Positions 36,365 to 44,981 of a stretch of 64,000 bases of DNA are shown piece after piece. The translations under genes and the position numbers were made by a program. Position 1 is the first letter of the stretch; each line of letters opens with the position of its first letter. The notes under the pieces are model-generated. The model saw only the letters and a list, made by a program, of their open reading frames with translations, searched no databases and had not been told where the DNA came from. Source of the DNA: Streptomyces sp. JHA26 (lineage in GTDB: Bacteria; Actinomycetota; Actinomycetes; Streptomycetales; Streptomycetaceae); the NCBI RefSeq assembly GCF_002005565.1, contig NZ_BDJC01000033.1, forward strand, positions 20,242 through 84,241. The letters are read 5' to 3'.

Positions 36365-36467
36365 CAAAACGACGACGGGATCCCGCCAGTCGGTGACTCG
36401 ACCCCGCCCGGCGGGGAAACCGTGTCCGGAAGGTCCGCGCACCCGCCGACGGGACGGAGAACAGGCG

Positions 36468-37034
36468 ATGGCCACCACGACAGGCGAGAACCGAGCGGCC
36501 ACGACGGCGCCGAACAGCATCCGGCTGCCCGGCGTCCTCCTCGGGGTCGGGCTCGGCGGCTTCGTCGACGGCATCCTGCTCCACCAGCTCCTGCAGTGGC
36601 ACCACATGCTCACCAGCACCGATCACGACCGCATCGGAGTGAAGTACTACGACCCGAACACCGTCCCCGGCCTGGAGATGAACACCGTGTGGGACGGCGT
36701 CTTCCACACCGTGTGCTGGCTCTCCGTGCTGCTGGGCCTGGCCCTGCTGTACTCCCGGGTCACGCACCACCGGCGGGCGGTGTGGGCCTCACGGGTGCTG
36801 TGGGGCTGGATCCTGACGGGCTGGGGCCTGTTCAACCTGGTCGAAGGACTCCTGGACCACCAGATTCTGGGCATCCATCACGTCCACGGAGGCCCCCACC
36901 AGGCGTGGTGGGACGCGGCGTTCCTCGTCCTGGGCGCCCTGTTCCTGGCCGCCGGCCACCTGCTCCGGCGCGGGGGCCGGCCCTTCGACCCCGAGGCCCC
37001 CCGGGGCTCCGGGCGGGCCGGGGACCGAGCCTGA
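36468..37034 (+). CDS. DUF2243 membrane protein
   Basis: A 188-residue membrane protein with four hydrophobic segments (about 20-40, 82-102, 112-132 and 140-160). DUF2243 markers: LPGVLLGVGLGGFVDGILLH near 20-39, QLLQWHHML with paired histidines, MNTVWDGVFHTVCWLSVLLG near 73, and EGLLDHQILGIHHVHGGPHQ near 125-144. The many histidines at membrane edges suggest metal or heme binding. The ATG at 36468 has a GGAG 12 nt upstream. Its stop overlaps the CtaG-like start (TGATG), so the two proteins are made together and may act together in copper or oxidase assembly. Confidence 0.9.
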   Translation: MATTTGENRAATTAPNSIRLPGVLLGVGLGGFVDGILLHQLLQWHHMLTSTDHDRIGVKYYDPNTVPGLEMNTVWDGVFHTVCWLSVLLGLALLYSRVTHHRRAVWASRVLWGWILTGWGLFNLVEGLLDHQILGIHHVHGGPHQAWWDAAFLVLGALFLAAGHLLRRGGRPFDPEAPRGSGRAGDRA

Positions 37035-37897
37035 TGGGCCCGGCGGGCGACGCACACCCCCCGCACCACCACGCTCCGGGCGGTGACGCCGTACCGGGCA
37101 CCGCGACGCCCCTGCTCGTCCTGCTGCTCCTGCTGGCCGTGACCGCGGCCTACCTGCTCGCCGCGCGCCGGGCCCGGCGCCGCAACCCCGCGCAGGGCTG
37201 GAGCGGCCCTCGGTCGGCGTCGTTCCTCGGCGGGGCGGCGCTGCTCGCCGTCGCCCTGCTGCCGCCGCTGGGGCCGGCCGCGCACACCGACTTCCGGGGG
37301 CACATGGCCCAGCACATGCTCATCGGCATGTACGCGCCGCTGCTGCTGGTCCTCGCCGCGCCGGTCACCCTGATGCTGCGCACGCTGCCGCCGGTGCACG
37401 CCCGCCGGGTGACCCGACTGCTGCACAGCCGCCCCGCGCGCCTGGTCACCCACCCCGCCACGGCGCTCGTGCTGAGCACCGGCACCCTGGGCGTGCTGTA
37501 CTTCACCCCGCTCTACGACGCGGCCATGTCGCACCCCGCCGGGCACTGGCTGATGAACGCCCACTTCCTGGCGTCCGGATGCCTCTTCGTCCACGCCGTG
37601 GCGGGCCCCGATCCGGCCCCCGCGCGCCCCGGCGTACCGGTCCGGCTCGTGTACCTCGGCCTCGCGATCGCCGCCCACGCCCTGATCGCCCAGGCGATGT
37701 ACGGCGGGTTCTTCGTCCACGTCCACGCGCCCGTCGACCAGGTCCGGCGGGGGGCGGAGATCATGTACTACGGCGGTGACATCGCCGAACTGCTGGTCGC
37801 CGCCGCCCTGGTGTCCACCTGGCGGCCCGAGCGGCGCGGAGCGCGCCCGCGGGCCCTGCCGGCGGTCCCGGGATCAGGCGGCGTCCCGGCCCGCTGA
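37034..37897 (+). CDS. CtaG-type cytochrome c oxidase assembly protein
   Basis: A 287-residue membrane protein of the caa3_CtaG family (PF09678), with about seven hydrophobic segments. Markers: His-rich N-terminus (DAHPPHHHAPG), AHTDFRGHMAQHMLIGMYAP near 83-102, FTPLYDAAMSHPAGHWLMNA near 157-176, and the C-terminal MYGGFFVHVHAPVDQVRRGA near 218-237 then IMYYGGDIAELLVAAAL. The histidine pairs are probable metal ligands. It is thought to help assemble the oxidase Cu-A or Cu-B site. It overlaps the DUF2243 gene by one base (TGATG). A minus-strand gene may overlap its last 24 bp. Confidence 0.9.
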   Translation: MGPAGDAHPPHHHAPGGDAVPGTATPLLVLLLLLAVTAAYLLAARRARRRNPAQGWSGPRSASFLGGAALLAVALLPPLGPAAHTDFRGHMAQHMLIGMYAPLLLVLAAPVTLMLRTLPPVHARRVTRLLHSRPARLVTHPATALVLSTGTLGVLYFTPLYDAAMSHPAGHWLMNAHFLASGCLFVHAVAGPDPAPARPGVPVRLVYLGLAIAAHALIAQAMYGGFFVHVHAPVDQVRRGAEIMYYGGDIAELLVAAALVSTWRPERRGARPRALPAVPGSGGVPAR

Positions 37898-38197
37898 GGC
37901 CGGGGGCCGCCCGGCCGGCGCCCGGCCCCGGTCCGCTCCCGCGCCGGACCTGCCGCCGGGAAGGAGCCGCAGGTGCCGGCGGCGCCGGGCGTGCCGGGCC
38001 GGTTCCGTGTCACGGAGGAGCCGGTCCTCCAGCCACGTCATGGTGAACAGCAGCAGCCCGAGTCCGGGCAGCAGCAGGACGGCAACGGTGACCACGCCGC
38101 AGGTCCCCCCTCCGCTGTGGGCGATTCCCTTCCGGGTGCCCGGGTCGGTGCCGGTGATGGGCCCGTGTTCCGTGAAGATGACGCGACCATCGGACAT
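37874..38197 (-). CDS. possible small membrane protein
   Basis: A 107-residue minus-strand frame (start ATG 38197; open to 38227) with an N-terminal hydrophilic part (MSDGRVIFTEHGPITGTDPG), one clear membrane segment (CGVVTVAVLLLPGLGLLLFT) and a basic, low-complexity tail. I do not recognise a family. Support is only the membrane segment and fitting codon use in the first two thirds; it overlaps the CtaG-like gene tail to tail and lacks a good Shine-Dalgarno. The gap between 37897 and 38324 is otherwise empty. Confidence 0.45.
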   Translation of the reverse strand: MSDGRVIFTEHGPITGTDPGTRKGIAHSGGGTCGVVTVAVLLLPGLGLLLFTMTWLEDRLLRDTEPARHARRRRHLRLLPGGRSGAGADRGRAPAGRPPASAGRDAA

Positions 38198-38323
38198 GGG
38201 GCGCAAAGAGGGGCACATCGCCCGCACGGGCCGGGATGTGCCCCCGTGTCATGTCCGAGCCGCCCGTGGGTAGACGGGGCCGACGGCAGGAACGCAGCGC
38301 CGAGGAACGGAGCACACGAGGCG

Positions 38324-39322
38324 ATGACGCACGCAACCGCACCCACCGGCACGGCCGCGGAACCGCACCTGGCGGCCTCGTGGCAGGACTGGGTGGGCGA
38401 CCACACCACCGCGCTGGTCGGAGTACCGCTGCGGATCGCGCTCATCGTCGTGGTCCTGCTGGTGGTGCGCGTGGTGGCGAAGCGGGCCATCACACGGGTC
38501 GTGCAGCGCGTACTGGAACCGCCGGCGGGCGAGCACGAACGGAGCCGTTCGCGCTGGTCGGGCCGGGGCCCGGCCGTACTGCACCGCGACCGGTCGCGGG
38601 TGCGGCAGCGGCGCGAGCAGCGGGCCCGCACCATCGGCTCGGTGCTCGGCAGCGCCGTGACCATCGTGCTGTTCATGGTCGGCGTCGCCATGGTGCTCGA
38701 CCAGGTGGGCATCGCGCTCGGCCCGTTGCTGGCCAGCGCCGGCGTCGTCGGCCTGGCGATCGGTTTCGGCGCGCAGAGCCTGGTCGCCGACTACCTGTCC
38801 GGCCTGCTGATCATGATCGAGGACCAGTACGGCGTCGGCGACTCGGTCGACCTGGGGGAGGCCGTCGGTGAGGTGGAGCACGTCGGCCTGCGCCTGACGC
38901 ACGTGCGCGACCTCAACGGCGGTCTGTGGCACATCCGCAACGGCGAGATCCTGCGGGTCCGCAACGACAGTCAGGAATGGGCCCGCGCCGTCCTGGACGT
39001 CGCCGTGACCTACGACGCGGACCTCGACACGGTCTACCGCGTCCTCGAGGACGCCGGCCGCACGCTGCGCGAGGACCCGGACTTCGCGGGCCTGCTGCTG
39101 GAGGACGTCTCGGTGTGGGGCGTGCAGTCCCTCGACCCCGACGGGGTCGTGGTGCGCGTCGCGGCCAGGACCGTGCCGCTCCAGCAGTGGGGCGTCACCC
39201 GCGAACTGCGCCGCCGGGTCAAGGAGGCCCTGGACGAGGCGGGCATCGACATCCCCTTCGCGCGCAACGTGTGGGTGCGCGGCGGCGACTCCTCGGAGTC
39301 CGGGTCCGCCGCCCTGCGCTGA
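38324..39322 (+). CDS. MscS-family mechanosensitive channel
   Basis: A 332-residue small-conductance channel. Membrane segments at about 32-52, 108-128 and 133-155; the last (LLASAGVVGLAIGFGAQSLV) is the pore-lining TM3 with its alternating Gly/Ala pattern. A charged insert of about 40 residues (RSRSRWSGRGPAVLHRDRSR) lies between TM1 and TM2. The beta domain follows with DQYGVGDSVDLGEAVGEVEH and a C-terminal alpha/beta domain (VTRELRRRVKEALDEAGIDI). It should relieve turgor on osmotic downshock. The ATG at 38324 has a close GAGG. It is monocistronic as far as visible. Confidence 0.92.
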   Translation: MTHATAPTGTAAEPHLAASWQDWVGDHTTALVGVPLRIALIVVVLLVVRVVAKRAITRVVQRVLEPPAGEHERSRSRWSGRGPAVLHRDRSRVRQRREQRARTIGSVLGSAVTIVLFMVGVAMVLDQVGIALGPLLASAGVVGLAIGFGAQSLVADYLSGLLIMIEDQYGVGDSVDLGEAVGEVEHVGLRLTHVRDLNGGLWHIRNGEILRVRNDSQEWARAVLDVAVTYDADLDTVYRVLEDAGRTLREDPDFAGLLLEDVSVWGVQSLDPDGVVVRVAARTVPLQQWGVTRELRRRVKEALDEAGIDIPFARNVWVRGGDSSESGSAALR

Positions 39323-39467
39323 CGCGCGACCGGAGGCGGGCGGCACACTTGCCGTTCCGGCAAAGCCGTTCGCCGTCGCGGCGCGGGCGGGTGCAGCCTG
39401 GCGGGGAACGGGCCGGCACATGGGCCCGGCCGTACGGACGACCGTGTCCGCTCCTGAGGAGGCACGC

Positions 39468-40103
39468 ATGACCGACATGCCCGCACCCGCCCCGGCCGCC
39501 GATTTCTGGGAGGCCCGCTACCGCGACACCGACCGCGTCTGGAGCGGCCGCCCCAACGCACTGCTGGTCCGGGAGGCGGGCGACCTCGTCCCCGGCACCG
39601 CGCTCGACCTGGGATGCGGCGAGGGCGCGGACGCCGTGTGGCTGGCCGGGCGCGGCTGGCGCGTCACCGGCGTGGACATCTCCGCCACGGCACTCGAACG
39701 CGCCGCCGTCCACGCCGCCGACGCCGGGGTCGGCGACCGCGTCTCCTGGGAGCGCCACGAACTGGGGCGCTCCTTTCCCGAGGGCACCTTCGACCTGGTG
39801 AGCGCCCACTACCTCCAGTCGCCGGTGGCCCTCGACCAGCGGGCGGTCCTCGACGGTGCGGTGAACGCCGTCGCGGATGGCGGCACCCTGCTGGTCGTCA
39901 TGCACGCCGGCTGGCCCTCGTGGCAGACCGAACCGCCCTTCGACGCCGTCTTCCCCACCCTGGACGGATTCCTCGACGAGCTCGCGCTGCCGGCCGGCGA
40001 GTGGACCGTGCGGACCAAGGAGACCGTCCGCCGGCCGAGCACCTCACCCGAGGGCACCGAGGGCCACCGCGAGGACCACGTGTGGCGGCTGCGGCGCGCA
40101 TGA
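39468..40103 (+). CDS. class I SAM-dependent methyltransferase (TehB/thiopurine-like)
   Basis: A 211-residue methyltransferase. It opens with DFWEARYRDTDRVWSGRPNA at about 12-31; motif I is ALDLGCGEGADAVWLAGRGW near 46-65, followed by VTGVDISATALERA and motif II/III FDLVSAHYLQSP near 108. It resembles TehB and small detoxifying methyltransferases. The substrate is unknown. The ATG at 39468 has a strong GAGGAGG. Upstream, TTGCCG/CGGCAA (39349-39363) form a small hairpin of unknown role; a 10-bp-stem terminator follows the gene. Confidence 0.9.
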   Translation: MTDMPAPAPAADFWEARYRDTDRVWSGRPNALLVREAGDLVPGTALDLGCGEGADAVWLAGRGWRVTGVDISATALERAAVHAADAGVGDRVSWERHELGRSFPEGTFDLVSAHYLQSPVALDQRAVLDGAVNAVADGGTLLVVMHAGWPSWQTEPPFDAVFPTLDGFLDELALPAGEWTVRTKETVRRPSTSPEGTEGHREDHVWRLRRA

Positions 40104-40135
40104 GGGGCGCAAACGGCCGGTGAGCACCGCCGGCG

Positions 40136-40163
40136 GCCCGGCCGGGAACCCGTCCGGCCGGGC
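40136..40163. terminator. bidirectional terminator
   Basis: A perfect 10-bp stem, GCCCGGCCGG (40136-40145) with CCGGCCGGGC (40154-40163), 8-nt loop, between the convergent methyltransferase and amidohydrolase genes. Confidence 0.65.
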
Positions 40164-40166
40164 GGA

Positions 40167-41357
40167 TCAGCCCTCCGCCGCCTCCGCCGCGCGGTGCCAC
40201 GCCCAGGCCGCCTCCCGCAGGTCCGGACGCAGCAGCACGTCGGCGGCCGTGCACGCCAGCGCCGCGGTCGCGGCGACGAGCACCTCGCGGGCCCGGCCGG
40301 AGGCGGCCGCGGCGGCGAACCCGGGGGTGTGGTCGGAACCGTCCTCGCCCATGATCGCGACGAAGGGATGGACGGCGGGCACGCGCGTGCTCACGTTGCC
40401 GATGTCCGACGAGCCCAGGTACACGCCCGGCACCGGAGGCGTCAGCGTGATCCCCGCCGCGGACAGGTGCTCGGCGAACCGGTCGGACAGCACCTCGCTG
40501 TCCCGGAAGTGGTCGTAGCGGACCGTGGCGCGCTCCACCTCGGTCCGCGTCCCCGTCGCCCGGGCGACGCCCTCCGCGCACGCGCGCAGCTGCCCGATCA
40601 GCTCGTCCAGCGCGCGCGAGGTGGCCGCCCGCAGCCCGAACAGCCCCTCGGCGAAATCGGGGACGATGTTCGTGGCGGTGCCCCCGTGCGTCACGATGCC
40701 CTGCACGTGGGAGGCCTCCGGCAGCCGCCGGCCGACCACGCCCAGCACGTTGAACAGCTCCACGAGGGCCGCGAGCGCGTCGACGCCCCCGGTCGGGTCG
40801 CCCGTCGGATGGGCGGCCCGCCCGTGGAAGGCCACCCGGTACTGCACCTGCGCGGTCAGCGGCGCCCGCCGCCAGTCGTACACCCCCGGATGGAACATCA
40901 GCGCCGCGTCCACCCCGTCGAACACCCCGGCGTCCACCTCGACGGCCTTCCCGCCCCCGCCCTCCTCGGCGGGCGTGCCCACGGCCGTCACACAGCCCGC
41001 CGAGCCGCCCAGGACGGCGTGCAGCGCGAGAGCCGCGCCCAGGCCCGCCGCCGCGATGAGGTTGTGGCCGCAGGCGTGACCGAGGCCGGGCAGCGCGTCG
41101 TACTCCAGCAGCAGTGCCACGGCGGGGCGGCCCTCGCCCGAACGGGCGGCGAACGCGGTCGGCATACCGGCGATGCCGCGCTCGACCGCGAACCCGGCGC
41201 CCTCCAGCTCGCCGGTGAGCAGGGCCGCCGCCCGGTGTTCGGCGAAGGCGTACTCGGGGTCGGCGTGCAGCCGCAGCGCGACGTCCCACAGCGCCGCGGC
41301 CCGGTCGGCCACCTCCTGGCGGACGTCCTCGTGGACGTCGTCGAGCGTACGGGCCAC
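40167..41357 (-). CDS. M20 family amidohydrolase/peptidase
   Basis: A 396-residue M20D-type metal hydrolase. Metal-binding motifs: YDALPGLGHACGHNLIAAAG (about 88-107, with Asp-x-x and His-x-x-x-His pattern), GTPAEEGGGGKAVEVDAG (about 127-144, catalytic Glu pair), MFHPG near 154, and the final DGSDHTPGFAAAA near 332. The dimerisation domain is about 175-300. These enzymes split N-acyl or amidobenzoyl-glutamate-type amides. The GTG at 41357 has a GAGGAGG Shine-Dalgarno. It is divergent from the PLP decarboxylase at 41529; both may act on amino-acid derivatives. Confidence 0.92.
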   Translation of the reverse strand: MARTLDDVHEDVRQEVADRAAALWDVALRLHADPEYAFAEHRAAALLTGELEGAGFAVERGIAGMPTAFAARSGEGRPAVALLLEYDALPGLGHACGHNLIAAAGLGAALALHAVLGGSAGCVTAVGTPAEEGGGGKAVEVDAGVFDGVDAALMFHPGVYDWRRAPLTAQVQYRVAFHGRAAHPTGDPTGGVDALAALVELFNVLGVVGRRLPEASHVQGIVTHGGTATNIVPDFAEGLFGLRAATSRALDELIGQLRACAEGVARATGTRTEVERATVRYDHFRDSEVLSDRFAEHLSAAGITLTPPVPGVYLGSSDIGNVSTRVPAVHPFVAIMGEDGSDHTPGFAAAAASGRAREVLVAATAALACTAADVLLRPDLREAAWAWHRAAEAAEG

Positions 41358-41528
41358 GCCGCCTCCTCGGGTCGGATCTCCTGACCGTCCGTGACGTACG
41401 GGTGCCACCGTCCGGGTGCCGTGACACGCACCGGGTTTCGGCGGCCGGGGGGGTGCAACACGTCTTCATGCGCCGCGGGGCCGTGGGCCACGGACGGACG
41501 GCGTCCCCGAACCGACGTGGGAGGAACG

Positions 41529-42995
41529 ATGGATCACTCGCGGGTGCCCGTACTGGAGGCGCTGCAGGACTTCCGGCGCCGGGGCGACATCGCCTACGGA
41601 CCGCCGGGACACAAGCAGGGACGCGGGGTCGATCCGCGGGTCGCCGAGATCGTCGGCATCGATGTGTTCCGCTCCGACGTCCTCTCCCTCAACGGGCTCG
41701 ACGACCGTCGCCAGTCCCAGGGGGTGCTCAGCCGGGCGCAGGAGCTGATGGCGGACGCCGTCGGCGCCGACCGGGCCTTCTTCTCCACCTGCGGCAGCTC
41801 CCTGTCGGTCAAGACCGCCATGCTGGCCGTGGCCGGCCCCGGCGAGAAGCTGCTGCTGTCGCGCAACGCGCACAAGGCGGTGGTCGCCGCGGTCGTCGTC
41901 AACGGCGTCGAACCGGTCTGGGTGCACCCGAAGTTCGACACCGAACGGCACATCGCCCACCCGCCCGAGCCGGACGACGTACGCCGCAGGCTCGAGGAAC
42001 ACCCGGACGCCAAGGGCATGTTGCTGATCACGCCCACGGACTGGGGCACCTGCGCGGACATCGCCGGCGTGGCCCGGGTGTGCCACGAGTACGACGTCCC
42101 CCTCATCGTGGACGAGGCGTGGGGCGCCCACCTGCCGTTCCACCCCGCCCTGCCCGCCTGGGGGATGGACGCCGAGGCCGACCTGGTGGTGACCAGCGTC
42201 CACAAGATGGGCGGCGCGATCGAGCAGAGCTCCGTCTTCCACCTCCAGTACGACCGGGTGTCGCCCGAGGTGCTGGCGCAGCGCGAGGACCTGCTGGGCA
42301 CGACGAGCGCCTCGTCGCTGGTGTACGCCACGCTCGACGGCTGGCGCCGACAGATGGTCGAACAGGGCCACGACCTGCTGGACGCCGCCCTGCGCCGCGC
42401 GGAGCGGATCCGGGCCGCGGCCGAGGAGCTGCCGGGGCTGCGGCCCATGGGGCAGGAGGTCGTCGACGCGGGGTTCGCCGCCGCCTACGACCCCCTCAAG
42501 ATCGTGATCGACGTGCGGGAGCTGGGCATCAGCGGCATGCAGGCGACCGAATGGGTGCGGGACCACTGCCACGTGGACCTCGGCGGCTCCGACACCTGCC
42601 GGATCAGCGCCTCGGTCACCCACGCCGACGACGACCACACGGAGGAGGTCCTGCTGGACGCCCTGCGCGCGCTCGTCGAAGGGGCCGGCTCCATCGGGCG
42701 CCGGCCGCCCGTCCACCTGCCCGAACCCCCGGCCCTGGAGCTGGAACAGGCCATGACGCCGCGTGCCGCGTTCTTCGCCGAGGCGGAGCACGTGCCGGCC
42801 GAACGGGCCGCCGGGCGCGTCTGCGCGGAGACGATCAGCCCGTACCCGCCGGGCGTGCCCGTGATCGCCCCCGGTGAGGTCGTCACCGACGAGGTCCTCG
42901 ACTACCTGCGCAGCGGCGCCGAGCACGGCGTCCTGATCCCGGACGCCGCCGACCCGTCGGTCCGGACGCTGCGCGTGGTCCGCAACGTGTCCTGA
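41529..42995 (+). CDS. PLP-dependent Orn/Lys/Arg decarboxylase family protein
   Basis: A 488-residue fold-type I decarboxylase. GPPGHKQGRGVDPRV near 24-38, FFSTCGSSLSVKTAML near 84-99, VDEAWGAHLPFHPALP near 194-209, and the PLP Schiff-base motif TSVHKMGG with Lys226. The C-terminal domain contains ISPYPPGVPVIAPGEVVTDE, the substrate/PLP-region of Orn/Lys/Arg decarboxylases. It lacks the N-terminal response-regulator-like domain of the inducible E. coli enzymes and is of the shorter SpeA/biosynthetic type. The substrate (lysine, arginine or ornithine) is not certain. The ATG at 41529 follows GGGAGGAA. Confidence 0.93.
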   Translation: MDHSRVPVLEALQDFRRRGDIAYGPPGHKQGRGVDPRVAEIVGIDVFRSDVLSLNGLDDRRQSQGVLSRAQELMADAVGADRAFFSTCGSSLSVKTAMLAVAGPGEKLLLSRNAHKAVVAAVVVNGVEPVWVHPKFDTERHIAHPPEPDDVRRRLEEHPDAKGMLLITPTDWGTCADIAGVARVCHEYDVPLIVDEAWGAHLPFHPALPAWGMDAEADLVVTSVHKMGGAIEQSSVFHLQYDRVSPEVLAQREDLLGTTSASSLVYATLDGWRRQMVEQGHDLLDAALRRAERIRAAAEELPGLRPMGQEVVDAGFAAAYDPLKIVIDVRELGISGMQATEWVRDHCHVDLGGSDTCRISASVTHADDDHTEEVLLDALRALVEGAGSIGRRPPVHLPEPPALELEQAMTPRAAFFAEAEHVPAERAAGRVCAETISPYPPGVPVIAPGEVVTDEVLDYLRSGAEHGVLIPDAADPSVRTLRVVRNVS

Positions 42996-43317
42996 ACGCC
43001 CGGCCCTGACCGTCCTCGGCGTCCGGATCGACCCCGCCGAGCCCGGCGGCGTCTTCCGGGACAGCCGCGAAAGCGCCTGCTCACGTTCCTCGAGGCCCAC
43101 CTCGACCCGGCCGGCTCACCGGCACGTGCACACGACGGCGTGGTTCCGCCATCCCACCGACGGCGGGCCGAGGTACTTCCCCAGCGGAGCCACCCCCGGC
43201 CGGCAGGCGTTCCTCGGCTTCCGGCCCGGCACGGCCCCGGCAGCGGTGTGCACCCGCCGCTTCCGCGCCCGCGACCCGTTCGTCGCCACGGCCTGCGCGT
43301 TCCTCGCCGAGAGGTGA
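42996..43317 (+). pseudogene. frame-shifted gene remnant
   Basis: Coding-like third-position use continues after the decarboxylase stop but changes frame twice. TVLGVRIDPAEPGGVFRDSR lies in one frame, RLLTFLEAHLDPAGSP in another, and then HTTAWFRHPTDGGPRYFPSG continues in the first and runs to the stop at 43317 (the last part, from the GTG at 43126, would give 63 residues). There is no start codon or Shine-Dalgarno at the left end. I read it as the 3' part of a gene with two small indels; the family is not recognised. Confidence 0.4.
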
Positions 43318-43368
43318 CGGACACGCCTTCGGCGCGGGTGAGCACCCCGCGCCGAAGGCGTGTCCGTC
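43316..43368. terminator. very strong bidirectional terminator
   Basis: A perfect 23-bp stem: 43316-43338 (GACGGACACGCC...GCGGG) with 43346-43368, and a 7-nt loop. It begins at the stop of the upstream remnant and ends 19 bp before the stop of the convergent protease gene. Confidence 0.85.
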
Positions 43369-43386
43369 GAACCGTGCCGTGGCGTG

Positions 43387-44751
43387 TCACACACGCTGCC
43401 ACAGGGCCGGCGTGTTCTCCGGCGACCAGGCGCCCTGCGCCTGGTGGTTCTGCAGACACCGGTACCGCACACCGGCGTAGGACACCGTGGCACCGACCTG
43501 GTAGACCCGGCCGGCGGCCCACGCGTCCGACGCCGCGTCACCCTGCGGCGCGGGCGTCGCGGACTCGGCGGCCGTGGTCTTCAGGGTGAGGCCGAAGTCG
43601 CCGAGCAGCGGATTGACCGGCTGGTAGAACGTGGTGCCGCCGTTGGTGCAGTCACCGGAGCCGCCCGACGTGGTGCCCTGCGCCTGGACGCCCGCCACGA
43701 AGGGGCCGCCGGAGTCGCCGGGTTCGGCGCACACCGTGGTCTCGGTCAGCCCGTCGACGGTGCCCTCGGCGTAGTGGACGCTCGTGTCGTGCCGGCGGAT
43801 CGTGCCGCAGTGCCAGCCGGTGGTGGACCCGGAACGGCACACCGACGCCCCGACGAGCGCCTCCACCGAGCCGGCGACCTGCACCTTCTGCCCGTCCTGC
43901 GCCTTGACGTCGGGCGTGGCGGTCCAGTCGGCGTTGACCGCCACCCAGGCCATGTCCTTGCCGGGGAAGACGGAGCTCTGGAAGGTGCCCTGGTCGCTCT
44001 GGTCGAACCCGGTGGTCCGCGCGCCCGGACTTCCGCAGTGACCGGCCGTGGCGAAGCCCTGCTGCCCGCCCTTGGTGACGGAGAAGCCGATGGAGCAGCG
44101 GGCCTGGGCGTCGATGTAGTAGGCGTCACCGCCGACGAGGTCCTTCAGCAGCCGCGGCCGGTCCGCGGACACCTGGACGCCCACGTTCTCGGCCTCGACG
44201 CCGGCGGCCTTGACGAAGGCCGCCGCGGCCGCCTCGCCGGTGGCCTGGACCACGACCCGGTTGGTCTTCACGTCGACGTACCAGACCGGCGTCTCGTCGG
44301 TCCTGACCCGCGCGGCGGCGGCGTCCAGCTTCTCCTTGACCGCGGTGAGCCGGGACAGCGGCTTCTCGACGACCGCCGCCTTGGCGCCCTGCGCCTCGAT
44401 CGTGCCGGTGTCCGCGGCGTCGGTGGTCGCGACGGTCAGCTCGGTGGAGGTCGCTCCGCTCACCCAGGCCCCGGCGAACCGGTCGCCCAGCGTGTTACGC
44501 AGTCGGCCCGCGCGGGCGCCGGCCTCCGCCTCGTTGGCCAGCCGGGCCGTCGCCTGAGCCGGCGTCAGCCGGAGGTCGCGCTCCATCGCGCGCAGCACCT
44601 GCGCCGACGGTGTGCCGGCACCGAGCGCCCGGGCGGCGGTGGGCAGCGGCGCCGGCGTCGCCGACGCGGCCGGGGGGAGCGCGGTCAGGGCGAGCGCGCC
44701 GAGCGCGGTCAGGGCGGCGCGGCGGGTGCGCGCGGCATGTCTGCCGACCAT
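43387..44751 (-). CDS. streptogrisin C-type secreted serine protease with chitin-binding module
   Basis: A 454-residue secreted protease. Signal peptide at 1-31 (RRAALTALGALALTALPPAA), an alpha-lytic-protease-type propeptide to about 203, then the mature S1E domain starting near DLVGGDAYYI. The catalytic triad is His238 (TAGHCG), Asp266 (GKDMAWV) and Ser347 (PGDSGGP), with six cysteines. After a short linker, residues about 408-454 form a CBM5/12 module (WAAGRVYQVGATVSYAGVRY, then WSPENTPALWQ). This is the architecture of S. griseus SGPC, active on chitin-bound protein. The ATG at 44751 has a GAAGGAGG Shine-Dalgarno. Confidence 0.95.
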   Translation of the reverse strand: MVGRHAARTRRAALTALGALALTALPPAASATPAPLPTAARALGAGTPSAQVLRAMERDLRLTPAQATARLANEAEAGARAGRLRNTLGDRFAGAWVSGATSTELTVATTDAADTGTIEAQGAKAAVVEKPLSRLTAVKEKLDAAAARVRTDETPVWYVDVKTNRVVVQATGEAAAAAFVKAAGVEAENVGVQVSADRPRLLKDLVGGDAYYIDAQARCSIGFSVTKGGQQGFATAGHCGSPGARTTGFDQSDQGTFQSSVFPGKDMAWVAVNADWTATPDVKAQDGQKVQVAGSVEALVGASVCRSGSTTGWHCGTIRRHDTSVHYAEGTVDGLTETTVCAEPGDSGGPFVAGVQAQGTTSGGSGDCTNGGTTFYQPVNPLLGDFGLTLKTTAAESATPAPQGDAASDAWAAGRVYQVGATVSYAGVRYRCLQNHQAQGAWSPENTPALWQRV

Positions 44752-44939
44752 GCGATGTGCCTCCTTCGAGGGCTGTGCGAGACAGCGGAAAACAACGGGT
44801 GACCGTGTGCACTGACCGTGGGTCAGGGCGCGACCGGCGAGGAGTCACAGGCCTTGCCGGAAAGAACCGCGTCGATGCCGGGGGTGGGCGTTGTTCGCGC
44901 GATGGGGGACGCGGTGGGTGCAAGTGCAGTACACGCACC

Positions 44940-44981
44940 GCGCGCCGGGCCCGGCTCAGGCCGGCTCCAGCCCCGGCGCGC
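44940..44981 (-). terminator. possible hairpin at the end of the PhoD gene
   Basis: GCGCGCCGGG (44940-44949) pairs perfectly with CCCGGCGCGC (44972-44981); the 22-nt loop contains the PhoD stop codon. It overlaps the coding end, so it is less certain than the others. Confidence 0.35.

Noticed and set aside
39349..39363. TTGCCG-TTC-CGGCAA hairpin as an operator or terminator
   Set aside because: Only a 6-bp stem; it could be either and has no second copy near.
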